A DNA stretch of 64,000 nt from Curtobacterium sp. MCLR17_032 (GTDB lineage Bacteria > Actinomycetota > Actinomycetes > Actinomycetales > Microbacteriaceae): the NCBI RefSeq assembly GCF_003234795.2, contig NZ_CP126268.1:682001-746000 (forward strand). The letters are read 5' to 3'. The notes under the pieces were generated by a model. The model searched no databases and was not told where the DNA came from. It saw nothing but the letters and a program-made list of their open reading frames with translations. A program made the position numbers and the translations under genes. Of the stretch, positions 26,392 through 34,243 are shown piece by piece; position 1 is the first letter of the stretch, and each line of letters opens with the position of its first letter.

Positions 26392-27648
26392 GTGCGAACG
26401 ATCGGTCAGCACCGGGAAGCAGTCCAGGCGCTCGTCGAGCCGGCCCTGCCGGGTGGGCGGGGAGACGCCGAGTCAGTGCCGGTCGTCGACCTGGCCGTGG
26501 CGTCCGGCGCCGGACGCGGGTACCGGGTGCTCGCGGCCTCCGTGCCCGCACCGACCCCGCTGCCCGCGTTCGACAACAGCCAGATGGACGGGTTCGCCGT
26601 CCGCGCTGCCGACGCCGGTACCACCCTGCGCGTCGTCGCTCCGATCCCCGCTGGCCTCGTGCCCCCACCCCTCGAGCCGGGTACCGCAGCCCCGATCATG
26701 ACCGGGGCGCGGATCCCGGACGGTGCCGATGCCGTCTTCCCCGTGGAGTCGACCCCCGCCGGTGCCTTCCCCGCCGCGCTCGACGCCGAGGTCGTGCCGG
26801 TGCCGGACGACCTGGTCGCGGGCACGTTCGTCCGCGTCGCAGGTTCGGACCTCCGCGCCGGGTCGGCCATCGCCCGCGCCGGACAGGCCGTCACCCCCGC
26901 CGTCCTGGGCGCCCTCGCCGGGGCGGGGGTCGCCACCGTCGACGTGTTCCGTCGTCCGCGGGTGCTCGTCGTGTCGACCGGCAGCGAACTGCTCGACGAC
27001 GGCGGTGCCGCCGCGGCCGGTGACCTCCGCGCCGGGGCGGCCATCGGCGACGCGAACGGTGTCGCACTGTCCGCCGCGCTCGCCGAGGTCGGCGTCGAGA
27101 CCCGTCGCGTCCGGGTGCCCGACGACGCCGAACGGTTCGTCGGCGCGCTCGACCAGGCCGTGGGGGAGTGGGCGGACCTCGTCCTCACCACGGGCGGCAT
27201 CAGCGCCGGGGCGTACGAGGTGGTCCGCCAGGCGCTCGAGCCCCGGGGGCTCCAGGTGACACCGGTCGCGATGCAGCCGGGCGGTCCGCAGGCCCTCGGC
27301 AGCGTGACGATCGCCGGTCGGTCGGTGCCCGTCGTCGCCTTCCCGGGCAACCCCGTCTCGGCGCTGGTGTCGTTCGAGGTGTTCCTACGCCCGGTGCTCG
27401 CCCGCGCCGCCGGACTGCCCGAGGGTCGTCCGAGTGCCGACCTGCCGAGTGCCGACGCCGCGACCTCGCCCGCAGGCAAGCACCAGGTCCGGCGCGGGAC
27501 CATCGTGGACGGCCGTGTGCAGTTCGTCGGCGGGCCGAGCTCGCACCTGCTCTGGCACTACGCGGAAGCCACGCACCTCGTCCACGTCCCGGTCGGCACC
27601 AGCCAGGTCGACCCGGGCGACGTCCTGACCGTCTGGAGCATCCGATGA
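26392..27648 (+). CDS. moeA: molybdopterin molybdotransferase MoeA
   Basis: A 418-residue enzyme inserting molybdate into adenylylated molybdopterin. It has PAFDNSQMDGFAV near residue 60, IMTGARIPDGADAVFPVE, the nucleotide-binding VVSTGSELLDDG, and TTGGISAGAYEVV and AFPGNPVSALVSFEVFL in the MogA-like domain. GTG 26392 has CGGAGG at 26381-26386; the longer frame from 26065 runs into the divergent mtnP gene. First gene of a four-gene Moco operon with four-base overlaps. Confidence 0.95.
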   Translation: MRTIGQHREAVQALVEPALPGGRGDAESVPVVDLAVASGAGRGYRVLAASVPAPTPLPAFDNSQMDGFAVRAADAGTTLRVVAPIPAGLVPPPLEPGTAAPIMTGARIPDGADAVFPVESTPAGAFPAALDAEVVPVPDDLVAGTFVRVAGSDLRAGSAIARAGQAVTPAVLGALAGAGVATVDVFRRPRVLVVSTGSELLDDGGAAAAGDLRAGAAIGDANGVALSAALAEVGVETRRVRVPDDAERFVGALDQAVGEWADLVLTTGGISAGAYEVVRQALEPRGLQVTPVAMQPGGPQALGSVTIAGRSVPVVAFPGNPVSALVSFEVFLRPVLARAAGLPEGRPSADLPSADAATSPAGKHQVRRGTIVDGRVQFVGGPSSHLLWHYAEATHLVHVPVGTSQVDPGDVLTVWSIR

Positions 27649-28115
27649 CCGACCTGTCCCACGTCCGCGCCGACGGCAGCGCGCACATGGTGGACGTCTC
27701 CGACAAGGACGTCACCGCACGCTCCGCCACCGCGACCGCGACGCTCGTCACCCGACCGGACGTCGTCGCCCGGATCCTCGACGGCTCGCTGCCCAAGGGC
27801 GAGGTGATCGGCACCGCCCGCATCGCGGCGATCATGGCGGTGAAGAAGACCGCCGACCTCATCCCGCTCTGCCACCCGCTGCCGATCGCCGGGGTCGAGG
27901 TCGACATCACCGGCGTCGAGGACCGCGTCGTCGTCCACGTGTCCGTCCGCACGACTTCACGCACCGGCGTCGAGATGGAGGCCCTGACCGGCGCCAGCGT
28001 CGCCGCCCTCACCGTGTACGACATGGTCAAGGCCGTCGACCGCGCGGCGTCGATCACGGACGTCCGCGTCCTCGAGAAGCACGGCGGACGTTCCGGTGAC
28101 TGGATCGCGTCGTGA
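27645..28115 (+). CDS. moaC: cyclic pyranopterin monophosphate synthase MoaC
   Basis: A 156-residue protein making cyclic pyranopterin monophosphate from the MoaA product. MVDVSDKDVTAR, PLCHPLPIAGVEVDI and GVEMEALTGASVAALTVYDM are the family signatures, with catalytic Lys in VLEKHGGRSGDW. ATG 27645 overlaps the moeA stop (ATGA). MoaA, its radical-SAM partner, is not in the window. Confidence 0.96.
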   Translation: MTDLSHVRADGSAHMVDVSDKDVTARSATATATLVTRPDVVARILDGSLPKGEVIGTARIAAIMAVKKTADLIPLCHPLPIAGVEVDITGVEDRVVVHVSVRTTSRTGVEMEALTGASVAALTVYDMVKAVDRAASITDVRVLEKHGGRSGDWIAS

Positions 28116-28627
28116 CCCTCGACACCCCGGACCGCGGTCGCGCCGCCGTCCTCGTGGTCTCCACCTCGGCCGCCACCGACCCCGCGCTCGACCGCACCGG
28201 ACCCGTCATCGCCGAGTGGCTCCGCACCCGCGGGTTCACCGTCGGCGACCCGGCGATCGTCCCCGACGGCGGCCCCGTCGCCGACACCCTCACCGCAGCC
28301 GTCAGCGGTGGTGCCCGCGTCGTCATCACCACGGGCGGCACCGGCGTCACCCCGACCGACCGCACCCCCGAAGCCGTCGCGCCGCTGCTCGACCTGGAAC
28401 TCCCCGGCATCGTCGAGGAGATCCGCCGCCGCGGTCTGGCCGGTGCCGGACCCACGGCACTCCTCAGCCGCGGAGTCGCCGGGGTCGTCGGCGGTCAGGC
28501 GTTCGTCGTCACGCTGCCCGGGTCCCGCGGCGGAGTCGCCGACGGGCTGGCCGTGCTCGACGGGCTCCTCGACCACCTGCTCGCCCAACTGCACGGCGAC
28601 GGGCACGCCCCGCGGAGCGCCTCGTGA
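28112..28627 (+). CDS. MogA/MoaB family molybdopterin adenylyltransferase
   Basis: A 171-residue protein that would adenylylate molybdopterin before MoeA acts. VVSTSAATDP and VVITTGGTGVTPTDRTPEA are the conserved substrate-binding loops, and VVTLPGSRGGVADGL lies near the C terminus. GTG 28112 overlaps moaC by four bases. MogA and MoaB cannot be separated by eye. Confidence 0.92.
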   Translation: MTLDTPDRGRAAVLVVSTSAATDPALDRTGPVIAEWLRTRGFTVGDPAIVPDGGPVADTLTAAVSGGARVVITTGGTGVTPTDRTPEAVAPLLDLELPGIVEEIRRRGLAGAGPTALLSRGVAGVVGGQAFVVTLPGSRGGVADGLAVLDGLLDHLLAQLHGDGHAPRSAS

Positions 28628-29061
28628 GCGGCACCGCAGCCGAACGGGTCGTCGTGGCCGACGTCGTCGACCGGGACATCACCGTCGACGAGGTCTCGGC
28701 GGTCGTCGCCTCGGACCAGGACGGAGCCGTCGTCACCTTCGCCGGGGTCGTCCGCGACCACGACGGCGGCAAGGGGGTCACCGCCCTCGAGTACGAACGG
28801 CACCCGAGCGCCGGTGACGTCATCGCCTCGGTCGCTCGCAGCATCGCCGAACAGCACCCCGAGGTCCGCATCGCCGTGCTGCACCGCGTGGGCGCCCTCG
28901 GCATCGGGGACGTCGCGCTCGCTGCAGCCGTGGCGTCCGGGCACCGGGCCGAGGCGTTCGCGGCCTGCGGTGCCCTGGTCGACCTGGTGAAGGAGCAGGT
29001 GCCTATCTGGAAGCACCAGCGCTTCACCGACGGGTCGGACGAGTGGGTCGCGGCGCTCTGA
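28624..29061 (+). CDS. moaE: molybdopterin synthase catalytic subunit MoaE
   Basis: A 145-residue subunit converting precursor Z to molybdopterin with sulfur from MoaD. GAVVTFAGVVRDHD, ALEYERHPSAG, VLHRVGALGIGD and the terminal VPIWKHQRFTDGSDEWV (with the active-site Lys) are diagnostic. GTG 28624 overlaps the previous gene by four bases. No MoaD gene is present in the window, so the sulfur carrier must be encoded elsewhere. Confidence 0.95.
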   Translation: MSGTAAERVVVADVVDRDITVDEVSAVVASDQDGAVVTFAGVVRDHDGGKGVTALEYERHPSAGDVIASVARSIAEQHPEVRIAVLHRVGALGIGDVALAAAVASGHRAEAFAACGALVDLVKEQVPIWKHQRFTDGSDEWVAAL

Positions 29062-29111
29062 CGGTGGGCGATACGTCCTCTGAGGTCGCGGACGGTGTTC
29101 GATCGGGAGAC

Positions 29112-29750
29112 GTGAGCATCGACCAAGACCTGGTGTCCCGACGATGGGCGGCGGCTGCCCACGACGCGGAAGCGGTGCTCGCGGACGAGGGCTCGCTCCT
29201 CCGGGTCAGTGCGTGGTCGCGGTGGAGTCTGTGCCTCGGCGTCCTGGCACTGCTCGTCGTGACGGTCGGGTTCGTCGTCCTGCCCCGCGGAGACGACGAC
29301 GCCCCGCACCTCGTCGTCGGACTGTCGGTGGTGGGCGCGGCCCTGGTCGTCCTGGTCGTCCGCACGATCCAGGGCAACCGGGTCCGCGAACGCCTGGGAA
29401 TGGCGTACCCGACGGTGACGACGGTGTTGACCAGCCGGGAACGCCAGGCCGTGCAGCGAGCGGTCACCGGTCGGAGCCCGGTACCGGCCGATCGGCGGCG
29501 GGTCGTGCGCGCGGCAGCCCTGCTCCGTGCGGACCTCCTGCGCGTCGAACAGCCGCTCTGGTACGCGACGGTCTGGAGTGCCCTCGTCCTGGGGGCCGGG
29601 TCCTCGGACTTCCCGCTCGGGGCGTTGTACGCGGTGTCCGCCGTCCTCGTCCTCGTCGGAGCCGGGGTCGTCGGGGTTGATGTGTTCCGCGTGCGCCGAG
29701 TGCTCCGAGCCGGGGCGACCCCGGAGGACGCCCCCGGCTCATCTGCGTGA
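29112..29750 (+). CDS. hypothetical membrane protein
   Basis: A 212-residue protein with an N-terminal soluble helix, two close hydrophobic helices (about residues 38-85), a basic cytoplasmic segment (TSRERQAVQRAVTGRSPVPA) and two more helices. The same layout appears in the gene at 30237 (RERRGIERVLSGRAPAEPHR), so the two are paralogues. GTG 29112 is favoured by GGGAGA just upstream; an earlier GTG exists at 29064. Function unknown. Confidence 0.7.
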   Translation: MSIDQDLVSRRWAAAAHDAEAVLADEGSLLRVSAWSRWSLCLGVLALLVVTVGFVVLPRGDDDAPHLVVGLSVVGAALVVLVVRTIQGNRVRERLGMAYPTVTTVLTSRERQAVQRAVTGRSPVPADRRRVVRAAALLRADLLRVEQPLWYATVWSALVLGAGSSDFPLGALYAVSAVLVLVGAGVVGVDVFRVRRVLRAGATPEDAPGSSA

Positions 29751-29841
29751 GCCCGTCGGCGGCGGCGATGGGTGTGCGCCAGCCCGGATCACGACCGCGG
29801 GTGTAGCGGGAGAACACAGCGGACCCATAGGATCCGAGGCC

Positions 29842-30240
29842 ATGGGAATCCTGCTGTCCGGCGTGAGCGTCGTCCTGCTCGTGTTCGCGTTGATCGACAT
29901 CATCACGCGGACCGACAGCGAGGTGCGTGGGCTGCCGAAGGTCGCGTGGATCATCCTCGTGATCCTGCTGCCCGTCGTCGGCAGCATCGTCTGGTTCGCG
30001 ATCGGGCACGACTGGGCGGCCGGACCGCGGAACCACGGCCGGTACCTCGAGCCCGCGCGTCACGAGGACCGGTACGCCACCCTCGGCGCCGCGAAGAGCG
30101 CGCACGGGGACAAGCGTGTCTCGAGCACCGAGCAGGAACTCGCCGAGCTCGAGCGAGAGATCGAGTACTGGGAAGCGCAGGCACGCTTGAAGCGGGCGAA
30201 GGAAGCGGCCGGCGAAGGCGACACGACGGCGGCGACGTGA
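29842..30240 (+). CDS. PLDc_N (phospholipase D nuclease N-terminal) domain membrane protein
   Basis: A 132-residue protein whose first 60 residues hold two membrane helices and the motif LLPVVGSIVWFAIG characteristic of the PLDc_N domain. A charged C-terminal coiled coil follows (TEQELAELEREIEYWEAQAR). There is no phospholipase domain. ATG 29842. The stop overlaps the next gene (GTGA). A membrane-anchored scaffold is a reasonable guess only. Confidence 0.8.
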   Translation: MGILLSGVSVVLLVFALIDIITRTDSEVRGLPKVAWIILVILLPVVGSIVWFAIGHDWAAGPRNHGRYLEPARHEDRYATLGAAKSAHGDKRVSSTEQELAELEREIEYWEAQARLKRAKEAAGEGDTTAAT

Positions 30241-30899
30241 GTCGGGCCTCCCGTCCGGACGCCTGGGCCGACGTCCCGCCGCTCTCGTTCGACGACCGGC
30301 GCTGGGAGTTCGTCGACCAGCGCTCCGCCTTCCTGACGGACGGTGCCGAACCGCGGGAGGTGCAGCGCAGCGGGCGACGTCTCCGCAGCCGGTTGGTCGC
30401 GGCGGCCGCACTGGTCGTGCTCGCCGGTGCGCTCGGGTGGTTGCTGGCCGTGCAGACGACGGTGCCCGCTCGGCAGCCGTCGGACACGTCGTCCCTGATC
30501 GGCACCGGCGCCTTCGTGCTCGCACTGGTCGTCTGGGTGGTCGGGGTCGTGCGTATCAGCCGCGCGCGCTCGTGGCGGACGATGTGGTCCGATCCGCTGT
30601 CGGGGATGACGATGCGGGAGCGACGCGGGATCGAGCGGGTCCTCAGCGGTCGCGCGCCGGCTGAGCCGCACCGCGTCCGGGTGCTCCGACGGCTGGCGCA
30701 GCTGCGACTGGTGCAGAGCGAGTGGACCCTCTGGTTCACGGCGGGGTGGGTGCCGCTGGCGGTGGGGCAGTCCCTCGCGGCGGGCAACGGCGTCATGCTC
30801 TGGTTCGAAGCCGTCCTCGCGCTCGTGTTCGGGGTGATGTTCTTCGTCGTGACGAGGCAGCGGGAGCGGTGGCGGGCGTTCCTCGAGCGGACGGCGTGA
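30237..30899 (+). CDS. hypothetical membrane protein, paralogue of the 29112 gene
   Basis: A 220-residue protein with four hydrophobic helices in two pairs and the basic middle segment MTMRERRGIERVLSGRAPAE shared with the 29112 product. GTG 30237 overlaps the PLDc_N gene stop by four bases, so the pair is translationally coupled. The duplication either side of the PLDc_N gene suggests one functional unit. Family unknown. Confidence 0.7.
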   Translation: MSRASRPDAWADVPPLSFDDRRWEFVDQRSAFLTDGAEPREVQRSGRRLRSRLVAAAALVVLAGALGWLLAVQTTVPARQPSDTSSLIGTGAFVLALVVWVVGVVRISRARSWRTMWSDPLSGMTMRERRGIERVLSGRAPAEPHRVRVLRRLAQLRLVQSEWTLWFTAGWVPLAVGQSLAAGNGVMLWFEAVLALVFGVMFFVVTRQRERWRAFLERTA

Positions 30900-30939
30900 G
30901 CCGAGCCTCCAGGCCGGCCTGACGGGCGGCGGGCTCGCG

Positions 30940-30983
30940 CTCCTGGGCTCCCGGGCTCCCGGGCTCCCTGGCTCCCGGGCTCG
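30940..30983. repeat. tandem 9-base repeats (GGGCTCCCG type)
   Basis: About five near-identical units of GGGCTCCCG/GGCTCCCTG follow each other directly. Each unit is nearly self-complementary (CCCGGG, GAGCCC), so the region can fold in several registers. Confidence 0.75.
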
Positions 30984-31023
30984 GCCGCGGGGCGGACCCG
31001 GCGCGGGTTGGACGTGGCGCCGG

Positions 31024-31112
31024 CCGGACCCGCCCAACGACAATCCGTTCGCGCCACGGGATCAGCCGGTTCGAGCGGGATCCCGTTGTGCTCAGCCAGC
31101 CGGAACCGGCGG
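31024..31112. repeat. unit 1 of an imperfect ~90-base direct repeat
   Basis: Shares with 31221-31308, in the same order: GGACCCGC, CAAC, ATCCG, GGGATC, a second GGGATCC, GCAGCC/TCAGCC and CGGAACCGG. Spacing between these blocks is nearly constant. It does not look like coding sequence. Confidence 0.6.
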
Positions 31113-31220
31113 AGCCCCGTGCGCCCCGCGCCCCCCGGGCGACCGCCGAGGCACGGCGACGGCTGAGCCCGGCGAACCCGGGGCGGCCCGGACCGGGTGC
31201 CGCCCGAGCCGGCGCGAACC

Positions 31221-31308
31221 GGACCCGCACAACCGCATCCGGCTTGCACCGTGGGATCCCGCGGTGCGAAGGGGATCCTGTCGGGCGCAGCCGATCGGAA
31301 CCGGCCGG
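31221..31308. repeat. unit 2 of an imperfect ~90-base direct repeat
   Basis: Second copy of the 31024-31112 unit, about 197 bases downstream, with the same ordered blocks and scattered substitutions. The preserved layout suggests either an old duplication or a structured element. Confidence 0.6.
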
Positions 31309-31453
31309 CGCCCGCCGGCCCGCCTGCCCGCCGCCCGCCGCGCTCAGCGCCGCCCCCACGCGCTCCGCCCCCGCCCCCTGGCACCCTGCACCCCCGCGAC
31401 CCGCCCGCACCCCCTGGCACCCCGCACCCGCGCGACCCGCCTACCCTGGTCAG

Positions 31454-33307
31454 GTGGCTCATCTCCTCGGCGCCGAGAACGTGCATCTCGAGTTCCCCAC
31501 CCGTGTCGTCTTCGACAGCGTGACCATCGGCCTCGACGAGGGCGACCGGATCGGCGTCGTCGGCCGCAACGGCGACGGCAAGTCGACGCTGCTCGCGCTC
31601 CTCGCACAGCGCCTCGAACCGGACGACGGCCGCGTCACGCACCGACGCGGGGTGACGATCGGCTACCTCGACCAGCGCGACATCCTGCCCGAGGGCATGA
31701 CCGTCGGGCAGGTCGTCGTCGGTGACCTCGCCGAGCACGAGTGGGCGGGCGACGCGAAGATCCGCGACGTCATCGGGGGCCTCGTCTCCGACATCCCGTG
31801 GGACGTCACGGTCGACGAACTGTCGGGCGGGCAGCGACGTCGGGTGGCGTTGGCGCGCCTCCTGGTCGGCGACTGGGACGTGCTGTTCCTCGACGAGCCG
31901 ACCAACCACCTGGACGTCGAGGGCATCCAGTGGCTGGCCGAGCACATCAACCGCCGCTGGTCCGCGAACCAGGGCGGCATGGTGGTCGTGACCCACGACC
32001 GGTGGTTCCTCGACGCGGTGTCGACCGACACGTGGGAGGTGCACGACGGCGTGGTCGAACCCTTCGAGGGCGGCTACGCGGCGTACATCCTGCAGCGCGT
32101 CGAGCGTGACCGGCAGGCGGCGTCGAGCGAGCAGCGCCGCCAGAACCTGGCCCGCAAGGAGCTCGCCTGGCTCCGCCGCGGCGCCCCCGCACGGACGAGC
32201 AAGCCGAAGTTCCGCATCGACGCGGCGAACGCCCTGATCGACGACGTGCCGCCGATCCGTGACACCGTCGCGCTGTCGCAGATGGCGACGGCGCGCCTCG
32301 GCAAGGACGTCGTGGACCTCCTCGACGCGGGCGTGTCCTTCGACGGCACGATGATCATCGAGGACATCGAGTGGCGGATCGCCCCGGGTGAGCGGACCGG
32401 CATCCTGGGCCCGAACGGTGCCGGCAAGTCGACGTTGCTCAACCTGGTCTCCGGCAAGCTCCAGCCGACGACCGGCCGGGTGAAGACCGGCAAGACGGTG
32501 CAGATCGCGGTCCTCGACCAGCAGCTCGCCGACCTCGCCCAGTTCGCCGAGGACCGCGTGCGCGAGGTCGTGGCACGCAAGAAGACGAGCTACGTCGCCG
32601 ACGGCAAGGAGATGACGCCGTCGCAGCTGCTCGAGCGCCTCGGGTTCACGTCGGAGCAGCTCTCCACCCCGGTGAAGGACCTGTCCGGCGGGCAGAAGCG
32701 TCGCCTCCAGCTCATGCTGATCCTGCTCGACGAGCCGAACGTGCTGATCCTCGACGAGCCCACGAACGACCTCGACACGGACATGCTCGCCGCGATGGAG
32801 GACCTCCTCGACACCTGGCCGGGCACCCTCCTGGTGGTCAGCCACGACCGGTACCTGCTGGAGCGTGTCACCGACCAGCAGTACGCGGTCCTCGGTGGGC
32901 ACCTCCGTCACCTGCCCGGTGGCGTCGACGAGTACATGAAGCTCCGGGCCGCGGGCACCGGTGGCGGGACGGCTTCGGCTGCTGCCGCGGCATCGGCCGG
33001 GAGGCCCGACACGGCCGGGTCGTCCGCCGTCGCCGCCGCCTCGGGGCTGCGTCCGGCAGGGACGGCGGCTGCGCCGACGCTCTCCGGCGCGGAGCGTCGC
33101 GTGGTGGAGAAGGAGATGTCGGCGCTCGACCGCCGCATCAGCAAGCTCGCCCTGGACCGGAAGAAGCGGCTCGAGGCGTTCGGCGCGCACGACCAGTCGG
33201 ACTACGAGGGGCTCGGCAAGCTGCAGGCGGAGCTGACCGCGCTGGACGCCGAGGTCGAACAGCTCGAGGAGCGGTGGCTCGAGGTCGCGGAGCAGCTCGG
33301 GGTGTAG
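31454..33307 (+). CDS. ABC-F family ATPase
   Basis: A 617-residue protein with two ATP-binding cassettes and no membrane domain. The Walker A motifs are GRNGDGKST and GPNGAGKST; both LSGGQ signatures (LSGGQRRRVALARLL, LSGGQKRRLQLML) and Walker B FLDEPTNHLDVE / ILDEPTNDLD are present. A C-terminal coiled coil (ALDRRISKLALDRKKRLEAF) resembles the Uup/EttA arrangement. ABC-F proteins act on the ribosome. Drug-resistance versus housekeeping roles cannot be told apart here. GTG 31454 fits the family start. Confidence 0.92.
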   Translation: MAHLLGAENVHLEFPTRVVFDSVTIGLDEGDRIGVVGRNGDGKSTLLALLAQRLEPDDGRVTHRRGVTIGYLDQRDILPEGMTVGQVVVGDLAEHEWAGDAKIRDVIGGLVSDIPWDVTVDELSGGQRRRVALARLLVGDWDVLFLDEPTNHLDVEGIQWLAEHINRRWSANQGGMVVVTHDRWFLDAVSTDTWEVHDGVVEPFEGGYAAYILQRVERDRQAASSEQRRQNLARKELAWLRRGAPARTSKPKFRIDAANALIDDVPPIRDTVALSQMATARLGKDVVDLLDAGVSFDGTMIIEDIEWRIAPGERTGILGPNGAGKSTLLNLVSGKLQPTTGRVKTGKTVQIAVLDQQLADLAQFAEDRVREVVARKKTSYVADGKEMTPSQLLERLGFTSEQLSTPVKDLSGGQKRRLQLMLILLDEPNVLILDEPTNDLDTDMLAAMEDLLDTWPGTLLVVSHDRYLLERVTDQQYAVLGGHLRHLPGGVDEYMKLRAAGTGGGTASAAAAASAGRPDTAGSSAVAAASGLRPAGTAAAPTLSGAERRVVEKEMSALDRRISKLALDRKKRLEAFGAHDQSDYEGLGKLQAELTALDAEVEQLEERWLEVAEQLGV

Positions 33308-33357
33308 CGGGGTCCGGTCTGCGGGTTTGGTGGACGTGCTCCTGCCGGAGGCTGGCG

Positions 33358-33852
33358 CTAGTCGCCGAGCCCCAGGATGAGCCGGCGCAGCAGTCCCGCC
33401 AGCTGGCCCTGGTCGGCGTCGGACACCCCGGCCAGGATGTCCCGCTCCGCCCGGAGCAGGTCGGCGATCGCGGCGTCCACCGCCTGACGCCCCACGGTCG
33501 TCAACGACACGAGGATGCCGCGGCCGTCGCGGGGATCGGTCCGGCGTGCGACCAGCCCGCGTGCGGCCAGCCGGTCCACCCGGTTCGTCATCGTGCCGCT
33601 GGTCACCAGGGTCTGCTGCAGCAGGGCCTTGGGGCTCAGCTCGTACGGGTCACCCGCGCGCCGCAGTGCCGACAGGACGTCGAACTCCCACGGCTCCATG
33701 CCGCCCGCGTCGAACGCCTGCCGCCGGGCCCGGTCCAGGTGCCGGGCGAGCCGGTCCACCCGGGACAGCACGTCGAGCGGCGCGAAGTCCAGGTCCGGAC
33801 GCTCCCGGCCCCACGCCGCGACGATCCGGTCGACCTCGTCCTCTGGCGGCAT
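33358..33852 (-). CDS. MarR family transcriptional regulator
   Basis: A 164-residue repressor with ELSPKALLQQTLVTSGTMTN in the helix-turn-helix and RRTDPRDGRGILVSLT as the wing. The N-terminal 40 residues resemble those of MarR proteins with an extended dimerisation helix. Convergent with the ABC-F gene. Ligand and targets unknown. Confidence 0.9.
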   Translation of the reverse strand: MPPEDEVDRIVAAWGRERPDLDFAPLDVLSRVDRLARHLDRARRQAFDAGGMEPWEFDVLSALRRAGDPYELSPKALLQQTLVTSGTMTNRVDRLAARGLVARRTDPRDGRGILVSLTTVGRQAVDAAIADLLRAERDILAGVSDADQGQLAGLLRRLILGLGD

Positions 33853-33931
33853 CCGTCCATCATGGCGTGGATCGGCGGCGCACGACCAGTGTCGGGCACA
33901 TGGGAGGATGGTCGGGCTCCTCCGGGGGCGT

Positions 33932-34003
33932 TCCGCCTTGGTGTAATGGCAGCACGACGGCCTTTGGTGCCGTTAGGTCCGGGTTCGAATCCTGGAGGCG
34001 GAG
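33932..34003 (+). tRNA. tRNA-Gln (anticodon TTG)
   Basis: A 72-base cloverleaf. The acceptor stem TCCGCCT pairs with AGGCGGA (33996-34002), discriminator G. The anticodon stem ACGGC/GCCGT encloses loop CTTTGGT with anticodon TTG. The T arm CCGGG-TTCGAAT-CCTGG is typical. CCA is not encoded. It marks the start of the accessory region, a common site for island insertion. Confidence 0.95.
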
Positions 34004-34024
34004 CTCCGGGGTGTTCGGAGTTTT
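34004..34024 (+). terminator. tRNA terminator
   Basis: CTCCG (34004-34008) pairs with CGGAG (34016-34020), followed by TTTT: a small rho-independent terminator right after the tRNA. Confidence 0.7.
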
Positions 34025-34243
34025 CGGCGATCTCAGTCGGAATATTCGGGCGTGACAGCAGGCCGAGGTGGAAAACCGCGCTCAGCTCCGCTCCCAGGGT
34101 CGCTCGTCCTGTCCCGACGACCGCTGGGGAGCGGACCGCGACGCGTGCCTTGGTCTGCGTTCGCTTCGAGGAACGACGAATACCCCCTGCCGGACGTGGC
34201 GAGGGGGAGTTCAGGGTCTATGAAGTTTGGAGGCGCGGGCTCG

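Larger units (their letters stand above)
30900..31453. other. 554-base gene-free, very G+C-rich region with repeats
   Basis: Open frames run through here on both strands only because stops are rare in such G+C-rich DNA; none has a convincing start or family. It holds a 9-base tandem array and an imperfect 90-base duplication (listed separately) and ends in a C-rich stretch (31320-31440) before the ABC-F gene. Confidence 0.7.

Noticed and set aside
29486..29500. CCGATCGG core resembling the array palindrome
   Set aside because: It lies inside a membrane protein gene, lacks the outer arms, and is probably chance.
29951..33190. A 1079-codon minus-strand open frame
   Set aside because: It lies antisense to the ABC-F and membrane protein genes, has no family motifs, and is long only because stops are rare in G+C-rich DNA.
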